Shown here one piece after another: positions 18,684 to 27,342 of a stretch of 64,000 nt of DNA. The stretch comes from Thiosulfatimonas sediminis. GTDB lineage: Bacteria; Pseudomonadota; Gammaproteobacteria; Thiomicrospirales; Thiomicrospiraceae. The notes below the pieces were generated by a model that was given only the letters and a program-made list of their open reading frames with translations, had not been told where the DNA came from and did not search any database. Both the position numbers and the translations under genes were made by a program. The DNA is taken from NCBI RefSeq assembly GCF_011398355.1, contig NZ_AP021889.1:744001-808000 (forward strand), given 5' to 3'. Each line of letters starts with the position of its first letter. The stretch's first letter is position 1.

Positions 18684-18920
18684 ATGGTAGTTATCCGTTT
18701 AGCCCGTGGTGGTTCTAAAAAGCGTCCGTTTTACAAGCTAGTTGTTGCTGACCAACGTTTCACGTCAACTGGTCGTTTCATCGAACAGATTGGTTTCTAT
18801 AACCCTGTTGCACGTGGTGGCGAAGAAAAGCTACGTGTTGATCAGGCGCGTGTTGACCACTGGGTTGCACAAGGTGCACAACTTTCTGATCGCGTTAAGA
18901 GCGCTCTGAAAAACATTTAA
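18684..18920 (+). CDS. rpsP: 30S ribosomal protein bS16
   Basis: A 78-residue small-subunit protein that helps assemble the 16S rRNA 5' domain. It opens with the family pattern [20 protein letters not shown] and contains [17 protein letters not shown] lies 9 nt before the start. It is first gene of the conserved rpsP-rimM-trmD-rplS operon. Confidence 0.98.
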   Translation: MVVIRLARGGSKKRPFYKLVVADQRFTSTGRFIEQIGFYNPVARGGEEKLRVDQARVDHWVAQGAQLSDRVKSALKNI

Positions 18921-18942
18921 TCCAGTTTGACGGGGAGTAAAC

Positions 18943-19473
18943 ATGCCTTCTGTTCCAGATAATTTACTGCCTGTCGGCCAGATTAATGGTGTTTTCGGGG
19001 TTCATGGCTGGGTAAAAATTTACTCAGACACTGAGCCTCGTGAAAATATTTTTAGTTATTCGCCGTGGTGGATTCAATACCAAGGCGAGTGGCGCGAAGT
19101 CAAAGTTGAAGGCTTCAAAGGTCAGCAAGGCGGAAAAGCACTTGTGGCCAAACTCGATTTGATTACTGAGCGTGATATGGCTCGCGAATTTATGGGTTGT
19201 CCTATCGCGATTGACCGAGATGCTTTGCAACAAAACGAGAATGAATTTTTTTGGGTTGATTTAATCGGCTGCCAAGTGGTTAACCTTGAAGGGGATAATC
19301 TGGGCTCGGTAGTCAATCTAATCGAAACCGGCGCGCACGATGTTTTGCGCGTGCAGGGTGATCGAGAGGTGCTGATTCCATTTGTGATGGAGCGCTTTAT
19401 TCTCGATATTGATACGACAAATAAGTTGATTAAGGTCGATTGGCTGGTTGACGAGGACGAGCAGAGCGAGTGA
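18943..19473 (+). CDS. rimM: Ribosome maturation factor RimM
   Basis: The 176-residue 30S assembly factor acts late in maturation of the 16S rRNA head near protein S19. The N-terminal domain shows [20 protein letters not shown] and the C-terminal PRC-barrel shows DLIGCQVVN and [16 protein letters not shown] precedes the start. The last 4 bp overlap the trmD start. Confidence 0.95.
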   Translation: MPSVPDNLLPVGQINGVFGVHGWVKIYSDTEPRENIFSYSPWWIQYQGEWREVKVEGFKGQQGGKALVAKLDLITERDMAREFMGCPIAIDRDALQQNENEFFWVDLIGCQVVNLEGDNLGSVVNLIETGAHDVLRVQGDREVLIPFVMERFILDIDTTNKLIKVDWLVDEDEQSE

Positions 19474-20150
19474 AATTTGATGTCATCACCCTCTTTCCGG
19501 AAATGTTCAGTGCGCTGACCGAATCTGGAGTTAGCCGCCGCGCTATCCAAAACGGCTTGTACCAGCTGAAAACTTGGAACCCACGTGAATTTACTCACGA
19601 CCGTCATCAAACCGTAGACGACCGTCCTTATGGCGGTGGTCCGGGAATGGTGATGCTCTACCAACCGTTAAAAGAGACGTTGGACGCCATTCGGCAAGAG
19701 CAAGTCAGTAAGCCACATGTGGTGTATCTTTCACCACAAGGCGCCCCTTTGACGCAAGCGAAAGTCGCTCAGTTGGTTGAGCTGGAATCTATCGTTTTGT
19801 TGTGCGGTCGTTATGAAGGTATTGATGAGCGTTTGTTGATATCTGAAGTGGATGAAGAAATTTGCATTGGCGATTTTATCGTCAGTGGTGGCGAGTTGCC
19901 GGCGATGATGTTGATGGATTCGGTGATACGTTTGATTCCGGGTGCGTTAGGACATGCGCAATCTGCAGAGCAGGATTCGTTTTCGGATGGTTTGTTGGAT
20001 TGCCCGCACTATACGAGGCCGGAAGAAATTGCTGGAATGCGCGTTCCGGAAGTTCTGTTAAATGGCAATCACGCGAAAATTGCCGCTTGGCGACAAGAAC
20101 AAAAGTTGTTGCGTACTGCGCAGCGACGCCCAGATTTATTGAATAAATAA
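19470..20150 (+). CDS. trmD: tRNA (guanine-N1)-methyltransferase
   Basis: Methylates G37 of tRNAs that read CNN and related codons, preventing +1 frameshifting. The 226-residue protein has the SPOUT trefoil-knot motifs [21 protein letters not shown] and [12 protein letters not shown], plus RPYGGGPGM near the N-terminus. It starts with GTG inside the end of rimM (overlap 19470-19473), implying translational coupling. Confidence 0.96.
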   Translation: MKFDVITLFPEMFSALTESGVSRRAIQNGLYQLKTWNPREFTHDRHQTVDDRPYGGGPGMVMLYQPLKETLDAIRQEQVSKPHVVYLSPQGAPLTQAKVAQLVELESIVLLCGRYEGIDERLLISEVDEEICIGDFIVSGGELPAMMLMDSVIRLIPGALGHAQSAEQDSFSDGLLDCPHYTRPEEIAGMRVPEVLLNGNHAKIAAWRQEQKLLRTAQRRPDLLNK

Positions 20151-20288
20151 ATCGCGCTCTTTGGGTAAAAAGAGCAACAATTCGGATTCAACCTCTGGCG
20201 TCTTGCACGTTTTTAAAGTTGGATAAAATTAACAGGGACAAAATCCCTGCGGCTCAATTGATTCGAGCCACCAATGGAGAAGCTTAAA

Positions 20289-20633
20289 ATGAGCGATATC
20301 ATTAAAAAAATTGAAGCGGAACAAATGACGAAAGAAATCCCTGCGTTTGCACCAGGTGATACAGTTGTTGTTCAAGTTAAAGTTGTTGAAGGTAAAAACG
20401 AACGTCTTCAGGCTTATGAAGGTGTGGTTATCGCGAAGAAAAATCGTGGTATCAACTCTAACTTTATCGTACGTAAAATTTCACACGGTGTTGGTGTAGA
20501 GCGTACTTTCCAGACATTCAGTCCACTGGTTAACAGCATTACTGTTAAGCGTCGTGGTGCGGTTCGTCGTGCGAAACTATACTATCTTCGTGATCGTTCA
20601 GGTAAATCTGCACGTATCAAAGAAAAGGTATAG
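20289..20633 (+). CDS. rplS: 50S ribosomal protein bL19
   Basis: A 114-residue large-subunit protein at the subunit interface. It starts [13 protein letters not shown] as in other gammaproteobacteria and contains [13 protein letters not shown] and [14 protein letters not shown] sequence. ATG 20289 fits the family N-terminus and follows GGAGA; a start five codons earlier would remove the ribosome site. A small stem-loop (CAGGGA/TCCCTG, 20233-20249) lies in the trmD-rplS spacer without a T tract. Confidence 0.97.
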   Translation: MSDIIKKIEAEQMTKEIPAFAPGDTVVVQVKVVEGKNERLQAYEGVVIAKKNRGINSNFIVRKISHGVGVERTFQTFSPLVNSITVKRRGAVRRAKLYYLRDRSGKSARIKEKV

Positions 20634-20674
20634 GCCTTACAAACCGCGGCTTTTTTATAAAGTCTTGTTTGTCC

Positions 20675-20712
20675 GAAAAAACCCTGCTGGATTTGTCCAG
20701 CGGGGTTTTTTT
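20675..20712 (+). terminator. Rho-independent terminator after rplS
   Basis: The arm ending ACCCTGCTGGA (to 20691) pairs with TCCAGCGGGGT (from 20696), with one G-T pair. The stem is flanked by an A run and followed by at least seven T. Confidence 0.9.
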
Positions 20713-20766
20713 ATTGCTGCAGTTTTTAGTTGTTATACTTTTGCGGTTGATTGATTGGAGCCGTGT

Positions 20767-21654
20767 ATGTCATCCTCATTGCCTTTGGCCGAGTTTTTGC
20801 ATTTTTTACAGTTTAATCAGGGGCTGAGCGCCAACACTTTGGCGGCTTATCGTGCGGATTTGCGCAAATTTAGCCATTGGTTGCAGGCACAATCGTTGGC
20901 TTGGCAGACATTGCAAAATGTGCAGCTTGAAGCCTTTATGCTGCAATTAAGTGATGAATGTAAAGCCGCTTCGAATGCGCGTTTGCTCAGTTCGGTAAAG
21001 CGGTTCTATGCTTGGGCTCAGCAGCAGAAGAGAGTGCAATCGAATCCTGTGGATCAGATGGTTGCACCCAAAGCAGTGCGTAAAATACCGAAGGTGTTGA
21101 GCGAAGCGCAGATAGAGAGCTTGTTGCAAGCCCCTGATTTAGGCACCGCTTTAGGCGTCCGTGATCGCGCGATTTTAGAGCTGATGTACGCTTCTGGGTT
21201 GCGAGTGTCTGAAGTGGTGGAGCTGCCTTTTGAACAATTGAATCTTAATGCAGGCATGGTGCAGGTTGTCGGCAAGGGGGCAAAAGAGCGGATTGTCCCG
21301 ATTGGTGAGGAAGCGGCAGAGTGGTTGCAAACTTATTTGCAGCAAGCGCGTGCTGAATTGGTCGGAAATAAGCGGGTAAAAACGCTGTTTGTGTCGCGTT
21401 TAGGGCGGCCAATGACGCGTCAGACTTTATGGCATAGGGTGCGTAATCTGGCAGAATCAGTGGGTATTTTTAGTGATTTATCGCCGCATGGACTGCGTCA
21501 CGCGTTTGCGACGCATCTTTTGAATCATGGCGCAGATTTACGCAGTGTGCAGATGCTCTTGGGTCACAGTGATTTATCGACTACGCAAATTTATACGCAT
21601 GTCGCTAAGGCGCGTTTACAAAGTTTGCATCAGCAACATCATCCCCGCGGTTAG
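20767..21654 (+). CDS. xerD: Site-specific tyrosine recombinase XerD
   Basis: Resolves chromosome dimers at dif together with XerC. The 295-residue protein has an N-terminal SAM-like core-binding domain and the catalytic tyrosine recombinase set. That set is R in SGLRVSEVVEL, K in VVGKGAKER, HGLRHAFATH, a GHS histidine and the nucleophile tyrosine in TQIYTH. The C-terminus LHQQHHPRG and the LSEAQIESLLQAP stretch are XerD-like rather than XerC-like. ATG 20767 follows GGAG. Its stop codon overlaps that of the convergent kinase by 3 bp. Confidence 0.93.
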   Translation: MSSSLPLAEFLHFLQFNQGLSANTLAAYRADLRKFSHWLQAQSLAWQTLQNVQLEAFMLQLSDECKAASNARLLSSVKRFYAWAQQQKRVQSNPVDQMVAPKAVRKIPKVLSEAQIESLLQAPDLGTALGVRDRAILELMYASGLRVSEVVELPFEQLNLNAGMVQVVGKGAKERIVPIGEEAAEWLQTYLQQARAELVGNKRVKTLFVSRLGRPMTRQTLWHRVRNLAESVGIFSDLSPHGLRHAFATHLLNHGADLRSVQMLLGHSDLSTTQIYTHVAKARLQSLHQQHHPRG

Positions 21655-23987
21655 TTTGTTTTTTGCACGGTAAGAAAGGCGTTGAATATCTTTTGTAATT
21701 CGCCAATATTTATCGGCTTGGTTAAATACTCATTCATCCCGGCTTGAATAAAGCGTTCACGGTCGCCAATCATCGCATTGGCGGTTAAGGCCACAATGTT
21801 TTGCGCAGGGAGTTGATTTTCCTGTTCATAGGCGCGAATCTGTTTGGTTGCTTCGATGCCGTTTAGATTCGGCATGTTTTCGTCCATTAAGATTAGGTCA
21901 AATTGTTGGGTTTTAACCGCTTCCACCGCCTCGAGCCCGTCACAAGCCAGAGTGCAACTTAAGTTGAATTTTTTGAGGATTGCTTTCATCAACATCTGGT
22001 TGGTTTGATTGTCTTCGACCAGCAAAATATTTCCGCTAAATTGTTGCTGTTCTGTGCCCTGCGTTGGCGGGGGTGGCGTGACTTCGCTGGAGCCTGCTTG
22101 TACCGGAATACTAAAATAGAAAGTGCTGCCCTCACCAAGCTTGGAGGTGACTTTAAGCGTGCCACCTAACATGGTCACCAAGCGCGAACTGATGGTTAAG
22201 CCAAGACCTGTACCGCCATAGGTGCGCGTAGTTGAGGTTTCTGCTTGGGTGAAGGCCTCAAAAATCCTTTCTTGCGCTTCTCGCGTCATGCCAATCCCTT
22301 GGTCGCAGACGGAAATACGCAGCCAGCCTGGGTTGTAGTCAATTTTAAGCTCAATGGCTTTACCGCTTTCGGTAAATTTCACCGCATTCGACAGTAGATT
22401 GGTGAGCACCTGTTTAATGCGTAACGCATCAGAATGAATCGAAGTCGGCAGACGTTCCGAAAGGTGTGTGCTAAAACAGATGTTTTTTTCCGAGCAGCGC
22501 GCTTTAAACAAGTCGGCAACACTGCCGAATTCTTTTTGTGGCGAAAAGTCGTTTTGGTCGATAATCAGTTTCCCGTTCTCAATTTTGCTGAGATCGAGAA
22601 TGTCGTTGATGATGCCCAGCAGGGTGTGGCTAGATTGCGAAATAGTGTCCAGATATTTATGGCTTTCGCGATCGAGTTTTTTGTCTTTTAATAAGTCAAT
22701 AAAGCCGAGTATGGCATTGAGCGGGGTGCGGATTTCATGTGACATATTCGCAAGAAATTCGCCTTTTGATTTGGTGGCATAGAGTGCGCGGTTTTTCTGT
22801 AGTTGCAGGTCACTGTTAATGCTTTCCAGCTCGGAAATATCGACTAGCGAGACAATATAGCGTTGATATTTAATCGATTTTTGTGCGTGTAGTTGGAAAG
22901 TACGCTCGGAACCTAGATAGCGGATTTTCGCTTTATGCAGTTTTTGTGGGTTTTCCAGTAAGTACTCGATCCAATTTTTATCTTTGAATTTATAGACGAA
23001 GCCAGGTGCTTCAACAAATAGGTCGCAGATACAACTGTAGTCTCTAGAGAAGTCCTCTAGGGTTTGGTATTCGGCAAAAAAAGCAAAAAAACCTCCGCTG
23101 GCATCGATGATTTTTTCGCCGTCGTTAACGATGATAATGTTTTGCTGCGAATTAAGAATGTCTTGTGTGTAATCGCGACTATTATCAACGGCGATTGAAC
23201 TGCGATGGATGTTTCGACTTAACGCCCAGAAAGAGAGTAGACCAAAAATAAGTAAAAACAGGGTTAATGAAATTTGGACATTGTTGTAGAAGCGCTTTTG
23301 TTCGGACACCTTGGCGCGGATTTCGCCAAAGTTGCTTTTGTTTAAATAGATGATGTGGTTAGCATCTTCTTTTATACGATGAAATATCGGCTTGAACAGT
23401 TTAACGTCCAGTTTCAATTCCGATAGGGTTTCTGCGAGTCTCGGGTCGTTGCTCAAACGGTATTGATCAAGCTTATCCATAACGGTATTCAGCTGGTTGA
23501 GTTTTCTATTAATGACCTGAACCTTTGGCAAGATGTCGGCGGCAGTAAAGGAAAACGCATTTTCGACACTTGGAGTGTACGTCAGCACTTCTTCTTGTTC
23601 GTTGGTATTGGGAAGGTTTAAGTCCAAGTTGTGTTTGAAGTTACCTCCATGATTAAGAACGCTGAGTACGTGCTCAATTTCTTCTTCGCTTTCATCGATT
23701 TCGGCATTGATGATTCGGCGTAGGTGTTTGTTTGGAAAGGCGGACATCTGAAAAAAGTTGGATTCGATTTTGTGAATTTCCAAAATGATTTCTTGGCCCA
23801 GCAGATTTTCCACTTCGGCATTGCGTACTTGCCAATCCAGTTCTTTGATGTAGTCGGAGATACGGAAATTAAGCAGGGTTTGTGAGCCTAAACCGACAAT
23901 AAAAATGACTAAGAGCAAAATCAAATTAATGCCGGTGTGTCTTACCGCTGAATGACTCTTGCTCTGAGTTTGGTATTTGGATTTCAT
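21651..23987 (-). CDS. Membrane hybrid sensor histidine kinase paired with a substrate-binding lipoprotein
   Basis: The 778-residue protein has transmembrane helix 1 (about 19-38), a largely helical periplasmic region (about 40-235) and helix 2 (about 238-257). A PAS-like segment (about 275-390) precedes HisKA with H417 in NMSHEIRTPLNAI. HATPase_c motifs are LLSNAVKF, DQGIGM and GGTGLGL. A PPPP linker leads to a receiver domain with phospho-acceptor D702 in LILMDENMP. No HPt or output domain is visible, so signal output must go to a protein elsewhere. It starts immediately after the stop of the ModA-like lipoprotein gene (TAG then ATG), which suggests the lipoprotein presents a ligand to the periplasmic domain, as TorT-TorS does. 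The ligand is unknown. Confidence 0.85.
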   Translation of the reverse strand: MKSKYQTQSKSHSAVRHTGINLILLLVIFIVGLGSQTLLNFRISDYIKELDWQVRNAEVENLLGQEIILEIHKIESNFFQMSAFPNKHLRRIINAEIDESEEEIEHVLSVLNHGGNFKHNLDLNLPNTNEQEEVLTYTPSVENAFSFTAADILPKVQVINRKLNQLNTVMDKLDQYRLSNDPRLAETLSELKLDVKLFKPIFHRIKEDANHIIYLNKSNFGEIRAKVSEQKRFYNNVQISLTLFLLIFGLLSFWALSRNIHRSSIAVDNSRDYTQDILNSQQNIIIVNDGEKIIDASGGFFAFFAEYQTLEDFSRDYSCICDLFVEAPGFVYKFKDKNWIEYLLENPQKLHKAKIRYLGSERTFQLHAQKSIKYQRYIVSLVDISELESINSDLQLQKNRALYATKSKGEFLANMSHEIRTPLNAILGFIDLLKDKKLDRESHKYLDTISQSSHTLLGIINDILDLSKIENGKLIIDQNDFSPQKEFGSVADLFKARCSEKNICFSTHLSERLPTSIHSDALRIKQVLTNLLSNAVKFTESGKAIELKIDYNPGWLRISVCDQGIGMTREAQERIFEAFTQAETSTTRTYGGTGLGLTISSRLVTMLGGTLKVTSKLGEGSTFYFSIPVQAGSSEVTPPPPTQGTEQQQFSGNILLVEDNQTNQMLMKAILKKFNLSCTLACDGLEAVEAVKTQQFDLILMDENMPNLNGIEATKQIRAYEQENQLPAQNIVALTANAMIGDRERFIQAGMNEYLTKPINIGELQKIFNAFLTVQKTN

Positions 23988-24833
23988 CTATTTGCTCGCC
24001 GGAAGGATTTGCGGAGGGTGCTCAAGAAAATACGCCAATTCGTCTTGAGTTAGAAAACCAAAGTCGGCAAAGGTCTGTAAGCCGTGCGCCGAGCTGGCGT
24101 AGCGCATAAATTCCAGAGCTAACTCCGGATTTGTTGAGTAGCGCAGGCGATTAAGCTCTAAATGACGTTTTGGAGAGAGGTTTTCATCGATAATGAGTGC
24201 GTCCATGAATGGTGTCGATTCGGGCCACTTACTGGTGGCATACCAGTTAACGGCGAGGTCGGCATCACCAGACCGGATGGCGTTAAAAATAAGGTGCGAG
24301 TCGGTGGTGAAATAGGTGATATTTTCAAATACGAGGTTTTCGATATTCATTTTTTTTAACAGCTCATTGGTGGCGCGGCCAACGGAACTGGCTTCCGGTG
24401 ATGAGATGACGACCGAAAGTTCAGGGTTAGTAAGTTGTGTTACATCTGCGCTGAGCTGTTTTGGGTTGCCTTTCGGAACAATTAACGCGAGTCGGTTATA
24501 GCCGACGAAAGCGTAGTCGACGAATAGGTCTTTATTGGCAGTTTTTTTTCTAAAATTAGCTGAACCGGGAAAATAGATGTCGCCATTCTGCTGCTTTTTT
24601 AGGGTGTCGAGAATGAAACCGGAAGCGCCTTGAATGATTTTAATTTGGACACCGTGTTGGGCACTAAATTCATCGGCCAGTTTTTGCAGTGGACGAACCA
24701 TCGTGATGCCGCTGTAAATAAGCAGTTCGGTCTGTTTTTGAGGCGCAGGGGCGGTGTCGCTTTCCGGTTGCTGGCAGGCGACTAAAAATGCCGTTAAAAC
24801 GGCGGTTGTCAGAATCAAAAATAAGGTTTTCAT
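23988..24833 (-). CDS. ModA-like periplasmic substrate-binding lipoprotein, probable sensor partner
   Basis: The 281-residue protein starts with a lipoprotein signal peptide whose lipobox LVAC gives the lipidated C20. The mature part is a type-II periplasmic binding fold resembling molybdate/oxyanion-binding ModA proteins. It shows LLIYSGITMVRPLQKLADEF, IIQGASGFIL, DIYFPGSANF and SSPEASSVGRATNELL. No permease or ATPase genes adjoin it; the only neighbour in the unit is the hybrid kinase that follows at 0 bp. I infer a sensory rather than transport role. ATG 24833 gives the cleanest signal peptide; a GTG at 24869 is an alternative. Confidence 0.75.
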   Translation of the reverse strand: MKTLFLILTTAVLTAFLVACQQPESDTAPAPQKQTELLIYSGITMVRPLQKLADEFSAQHGVQIKIIQGASGFILDTLKKQQNGDIYFPGSANFRKKTANKDLFVDYAFVGYNRLALIVPKGNPKQLSADVTQLTNPELSVVISSPEASSVGRATNELLKKMNIENLVFENITYFTTDSHLIFNAIRSGDADLAVNWYATSKWPESTPFMDALIIDENLSPKRHLELNRLRYSTNPELALEFMRYASSAHGLQTFADFGFLTQDELAYFLEHPPQILPASK

Positions 24834-24984
24834 GCTCAATATTATCCATTTTCTTTGGGCGTTATTCACGGTTTATCCATGCTGTTTAATCCTCTTTGAG
24901 CAAAAAAATTGATTTGAGCATGGTATAGTGTGCAAATTTACAAAATTGCTTGTTTTTTAAGGCGCGGTTAAAGGAATTAAGTTA

Positions 24985-25731
24985 ATGAAATTAATCAAAA
25001 AATGGGGGCTTCTGGCGTTACTTTCCAGTGCGGCTTTCTCTGTGAATGTGCAGGCTCAACAAGACGTGGCTGCGGAACAACGTCAAGCGATTGAAAAAAC
25101 CTTAACACCTTTATTGAATGGTGTTTCTGGTCCATTGGATATTCGCCCGACGCCGATTGCAAATCTATTTTTGGTTAAAATTGGTCTGGATGTCATCTAC
25201 CTTAGCGGCGACGGTAATTATTTGCTACAAGGGCAGATGATGGATTTAAAAAACGGCGTGAATTTAACATCGGCTGTGGTTAATGATGAGCGAAAAGGGG
25301 TAATCGCGCAGATTCCACCGACATCGATGTTGGTGTATCCAGCCAATCCTAAAGCGCCGCAGCAATCAACGATTACCGTGTTTACCGACATTGACTGCCC
25401 ATACTGCCGCAAATTCCATAATGAGATTCCGGCTTTGAATGAAGCTGGCGTAACCGTTCGTTATTTGGCGTTCCCACGCAGCGGTGTGAATACGCCATCT
25501 TACAGCAAAGCGGTATCGGTATGGTGCGCGAGTAACCCGCAGCAAGCGATGGATAAAGTCATGAAGGGCGAGACTTTAGCGGCAAAATCTTGTGATAATC
25601 CTGTGCAAGCGCATATGGGGTATGTACGAGATTTAGAAATTAATGGCACGCCAAATATAATCCTTGAGGACGGCGCTTTATTACCAGGTTATGTTGAAGC
25701 GCAAAAGTTGATTCCAAGAATTTATAACTAA
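24985..25731 (+). CDS. dsbC: Thiol:disulfide interchange protein DsbC family
   Basis: Periplasmic disulfide isomerase/reductase, 248 residues, with a signal peptide ending near VQA. The N-terminal dimerisation domain (about 27-110) precedes a thioredoxin fold. The active-site CPYC is C138/C141 in DIDCPYCRKFH and the cis-proline loop is NGTPNI. A second cysteine pair (about C179 and C201) matches the structural disulfide of DsbC. In many gammaproteobacteria dsbC directly follows xerD; here two minus-strand sensory genes lie between them. Confidence 0.92.
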   Translation: MKLIKKWGLLALLSSAAFSVNVQAQQDVAAEQRQAIEKTLTPLLNGVSGPLDIRPTPIANLFLVKIGLDVIYLSGDGNYLLQGQMMDLKNGVNLTSAVVNDERKGVIAQIPPTSMLVYPANPKAPQQSTITVFTDIDCPYCRKFHNEIPALNEAGVTVRYLAFPRSGVNTPSYSKAVSVWCASNPQQAMDKVMKGETLAAKSCDNPVQAHMGYVRDLEINGTPNIILEDGALLPGYVEAQKLIPRIYN

Positions 25732-25733
25732 GG

Positions 25734-25803
25734 AAACGCAGAATAAGTTCCTGTTGCCCTCAACAGGGTATTTGATGCAATTTAGACTTGTTCTGCGTTT
25801 TCT
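25734..25803 (+). terminator. Large two-tier stem-loop after dsbC
   Basis: AAACGCAGAATAAG (25734-25747) pairs with CTTGTTCTGCGTTT (25787-25800), with one G-T pair, and is followed by T. Inside the loop a second hairpin forms from CCTGTTG (25750-25756) and CAACAGG (25761-25767). The outer stem begins 3 bp after the dsbC stop. Confidence 0.65.
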
Positions 25804-25826
25804 TAAGCTTACCGCAATCAAATTTT

Positions 25827-25863
25827 AAAAAGGTCATTTTGCTTATTGCATATGGCCTTTTTT
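25827..25863. terminator. Bidirectional terminator between dsbC and the pilin operon
   Basis: AAAAAGGTCAT (25827-25837) pairs with ATGGCCTTTTT (25852-25862), with one G-T pair. T runs on one strand and A runs on the other let it serve both dsbC (+) and the convergent pilin-like operon (-). Confidence 0.8.
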
Positions 25864-25878
25864 ACATTCAGGTATGCG

Positions 25879-27342
25879 CTAATTGAGCTCGAGATATTCT
25901 CGATCGCCGTTGTTATCGGCTTTGAAAATAACGAGCTCAAATTCATTCACGAAGCTTTGAAGCGAGCTATCGTTTTGGTAGTCACTTTTGCTAATTTGTT
26001 CCAGTACTAAAATATCGAAGCCGTCATTGCCCCTAATGTTGCTCTGAATCAAGCCGCTTTGAGAGTCTTCACTATTGCCGACCCAAAGAATATCGTCGCC
26101 ATTGCCCATTTCTAAAATATAACTTTTTCTACCTCGACGAGTGCCGTATCCCTCTAGGATATTGCCTTGAATCCAGATTTTGTCGTTGCCATCGCCGCTA
26201 AAAGCCTGACTTTGCATATCGGTTCCTAATACAAAAGCATCGTCTCCATCACCGAGATAAACAGAAGTCGTTGCGGTGCCGACAATATACAGTTGATCGT
26301 TACCATCCCCCATATCCAGTTTCGGATTAGAATCAGTGCTCGCAAGATTGTTGCCGATTGCAAGGTAATCATCTCCCCCGCCTAAATCTAAATCGGTGGT
26401 CATATTACGGTTTATGAGAATGACATCTTGTTCATCTGGACTATTGGATATTGGAACATTGTCATCAGCGGTTAAGTCAAAATCTTCATAAGTCGGTGTT
26501 AAGCCAGAATGGCTGCTTGTTGACGTATAGCTATCCCAATTTATGTTATTGGCGAGAAGATTGGCTTTGATCTCGTAACCGCTAATGGCAAGAATGCTAT
26601 CGTCAAAAAAGTTTTGCGTTTGGTTATCTGCTTGTGACTGGTGAAAGTACAGGTCGTTGTCGCAGTTTTCTTTTGTGGCTGAATTTTGTTCAGAGCAATT
26701 GTTTAGCGTCTGGGAACCGTCTTGATTGTAAGCGAGCAAAACGATACTAGCGGTATTTAAGTCAATGCCTTGCATGGTTGTTGAAGCATCGCAGCTAGCG
26801 GTCTTTTGGTTACAAATGGTGTAATTTCCGCTACCTGAATCTGTACTATTCGGTGGTGTATCGGTCATATTAAACCAAGGAGTGGTGTCAGCGGCTAGAG
26901 TACAAAAGAAGCTAGCGGAACTTCGTTTGTCGCAGATTTTGGCACCGTCTGTTGTTTCGGTGTTGATGGCGTAACGGATGAGGTTGTTCCAGCTATCGGT
27001 AATTGCTTCCTTTTGTAAACCTAGGGTCAAATAAGGAACCGTACCGGAAGATGAAGCGCAGACATCAAGGGTTTCAGTGGCGACAATCATATTCGTGCGA
27101 TTTTCCAAGCCATCGTTATCCGTATCAGGGCAGGGAAGGTATTTATGTGTTTTACCAAAAGTGAGGAATTCGGTTTTTAAGGTTTTTAGCTGGTTTTGGC
27201 TTTGTTTGATTTTCTGGACATGTCCTATTGCCCCCATATTATTGGAAAAAGAAATAAAAATAATCCCTAAAATCAAAACCACTATGGTTAATTCGACTAA
27301 GGTAAACCCGTTCTGTTTCAATTCGGAGGATTGCGTGTTCAT
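25879..27342 (-). CDS. Pilin-like protein with RTX-type acidic glycine repeats (fourth gene of the pilin operon)
   Basis: The 487-residue protein has a type IV prepilin N-terminus: leader ending in G12, cleavage before F13, E17 at mature position 5, then a hydrophobic helix. The globular part has LPCPDTDNDGLENRT (about 69-83) and VPYLTLGLQKEAITDSWNNL (101-120), both shared with the sister genes, and FDDSILAISGYE near 246. Residues about 319-448 then form six imperfect repeats such as GGGDDYLAIG, MGDGNDQLYIVG, LGDGDDAFVLG and SGDGNDKIWIQG. These resemble RTX calcium-binding nonapeptides. The start overlaps the previous gene's stop by 1 bp (TAATG). The role is unknown; an externally displayed, calcium-stabilised minor pilin is my inference. 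Confidence 0.8.
   Translation of the reverse strand: MNTQSSELKQNGFTLVELTIVVLILGIIFISFSNNMGAIGHVQKIKQSQNQLKTLKTEFLTFGKTHKYLPCPDTDNDGLENRTNMIVATETLDVCASSSGTVPYLTLGLQKEAITDSWNNLIRYAINTETTDGAKICDKRSSASFFCTLAADTTPWFNMTDTPPNSTDSGSGNYTICNQKTASCDASTTMQGIDLNTASIVLLAYNQDGSQTLNNCSEQNSATKENCDNDLYFHQSQADNQTQNFFDDSILAISGYEIKANLLANNINWDSYTSTSSHSGLTPTYEDFDLTADDNVPISNSPDEQDVILINRNMTTDLDLGGGDDYLAIGNNLASTDSNPKLDMGDGNDQLYIVGTATTSVYLGDGDDAFVLGTDMQSQAFSGDGNDKIWIQGNILEGYGTRRGRKSYILEMGNGDDILWVGNSEDSQSGLIQSNIRGNDGFDILVLEQISKSDYQNDSSLQSFVNEFELVIFKADNNGDREYLELN
25999..26388 (-). repeat. RTX-like repeat block inside the fourth pilin-like gene
   Basis: This segment encodes six degenerate units built on G-x-G-D/N-D-x-hydrophobic-x-hydrophobic-G, at residues about 319-330, 343-355, 363-373, 381-393, 411-422 and 436-448. 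Spacers vary from about 8 to 18 residues, unlike the strict nonapeptide runs of classical RTX toxins. Confidence 0.7.

Noticed and set aside
21651..24833. Insertion of a mobile element between xerD and dsbC
   Set aside because: No transposase, integrase, direct repeats or composition change; only gene order suggests insertion.
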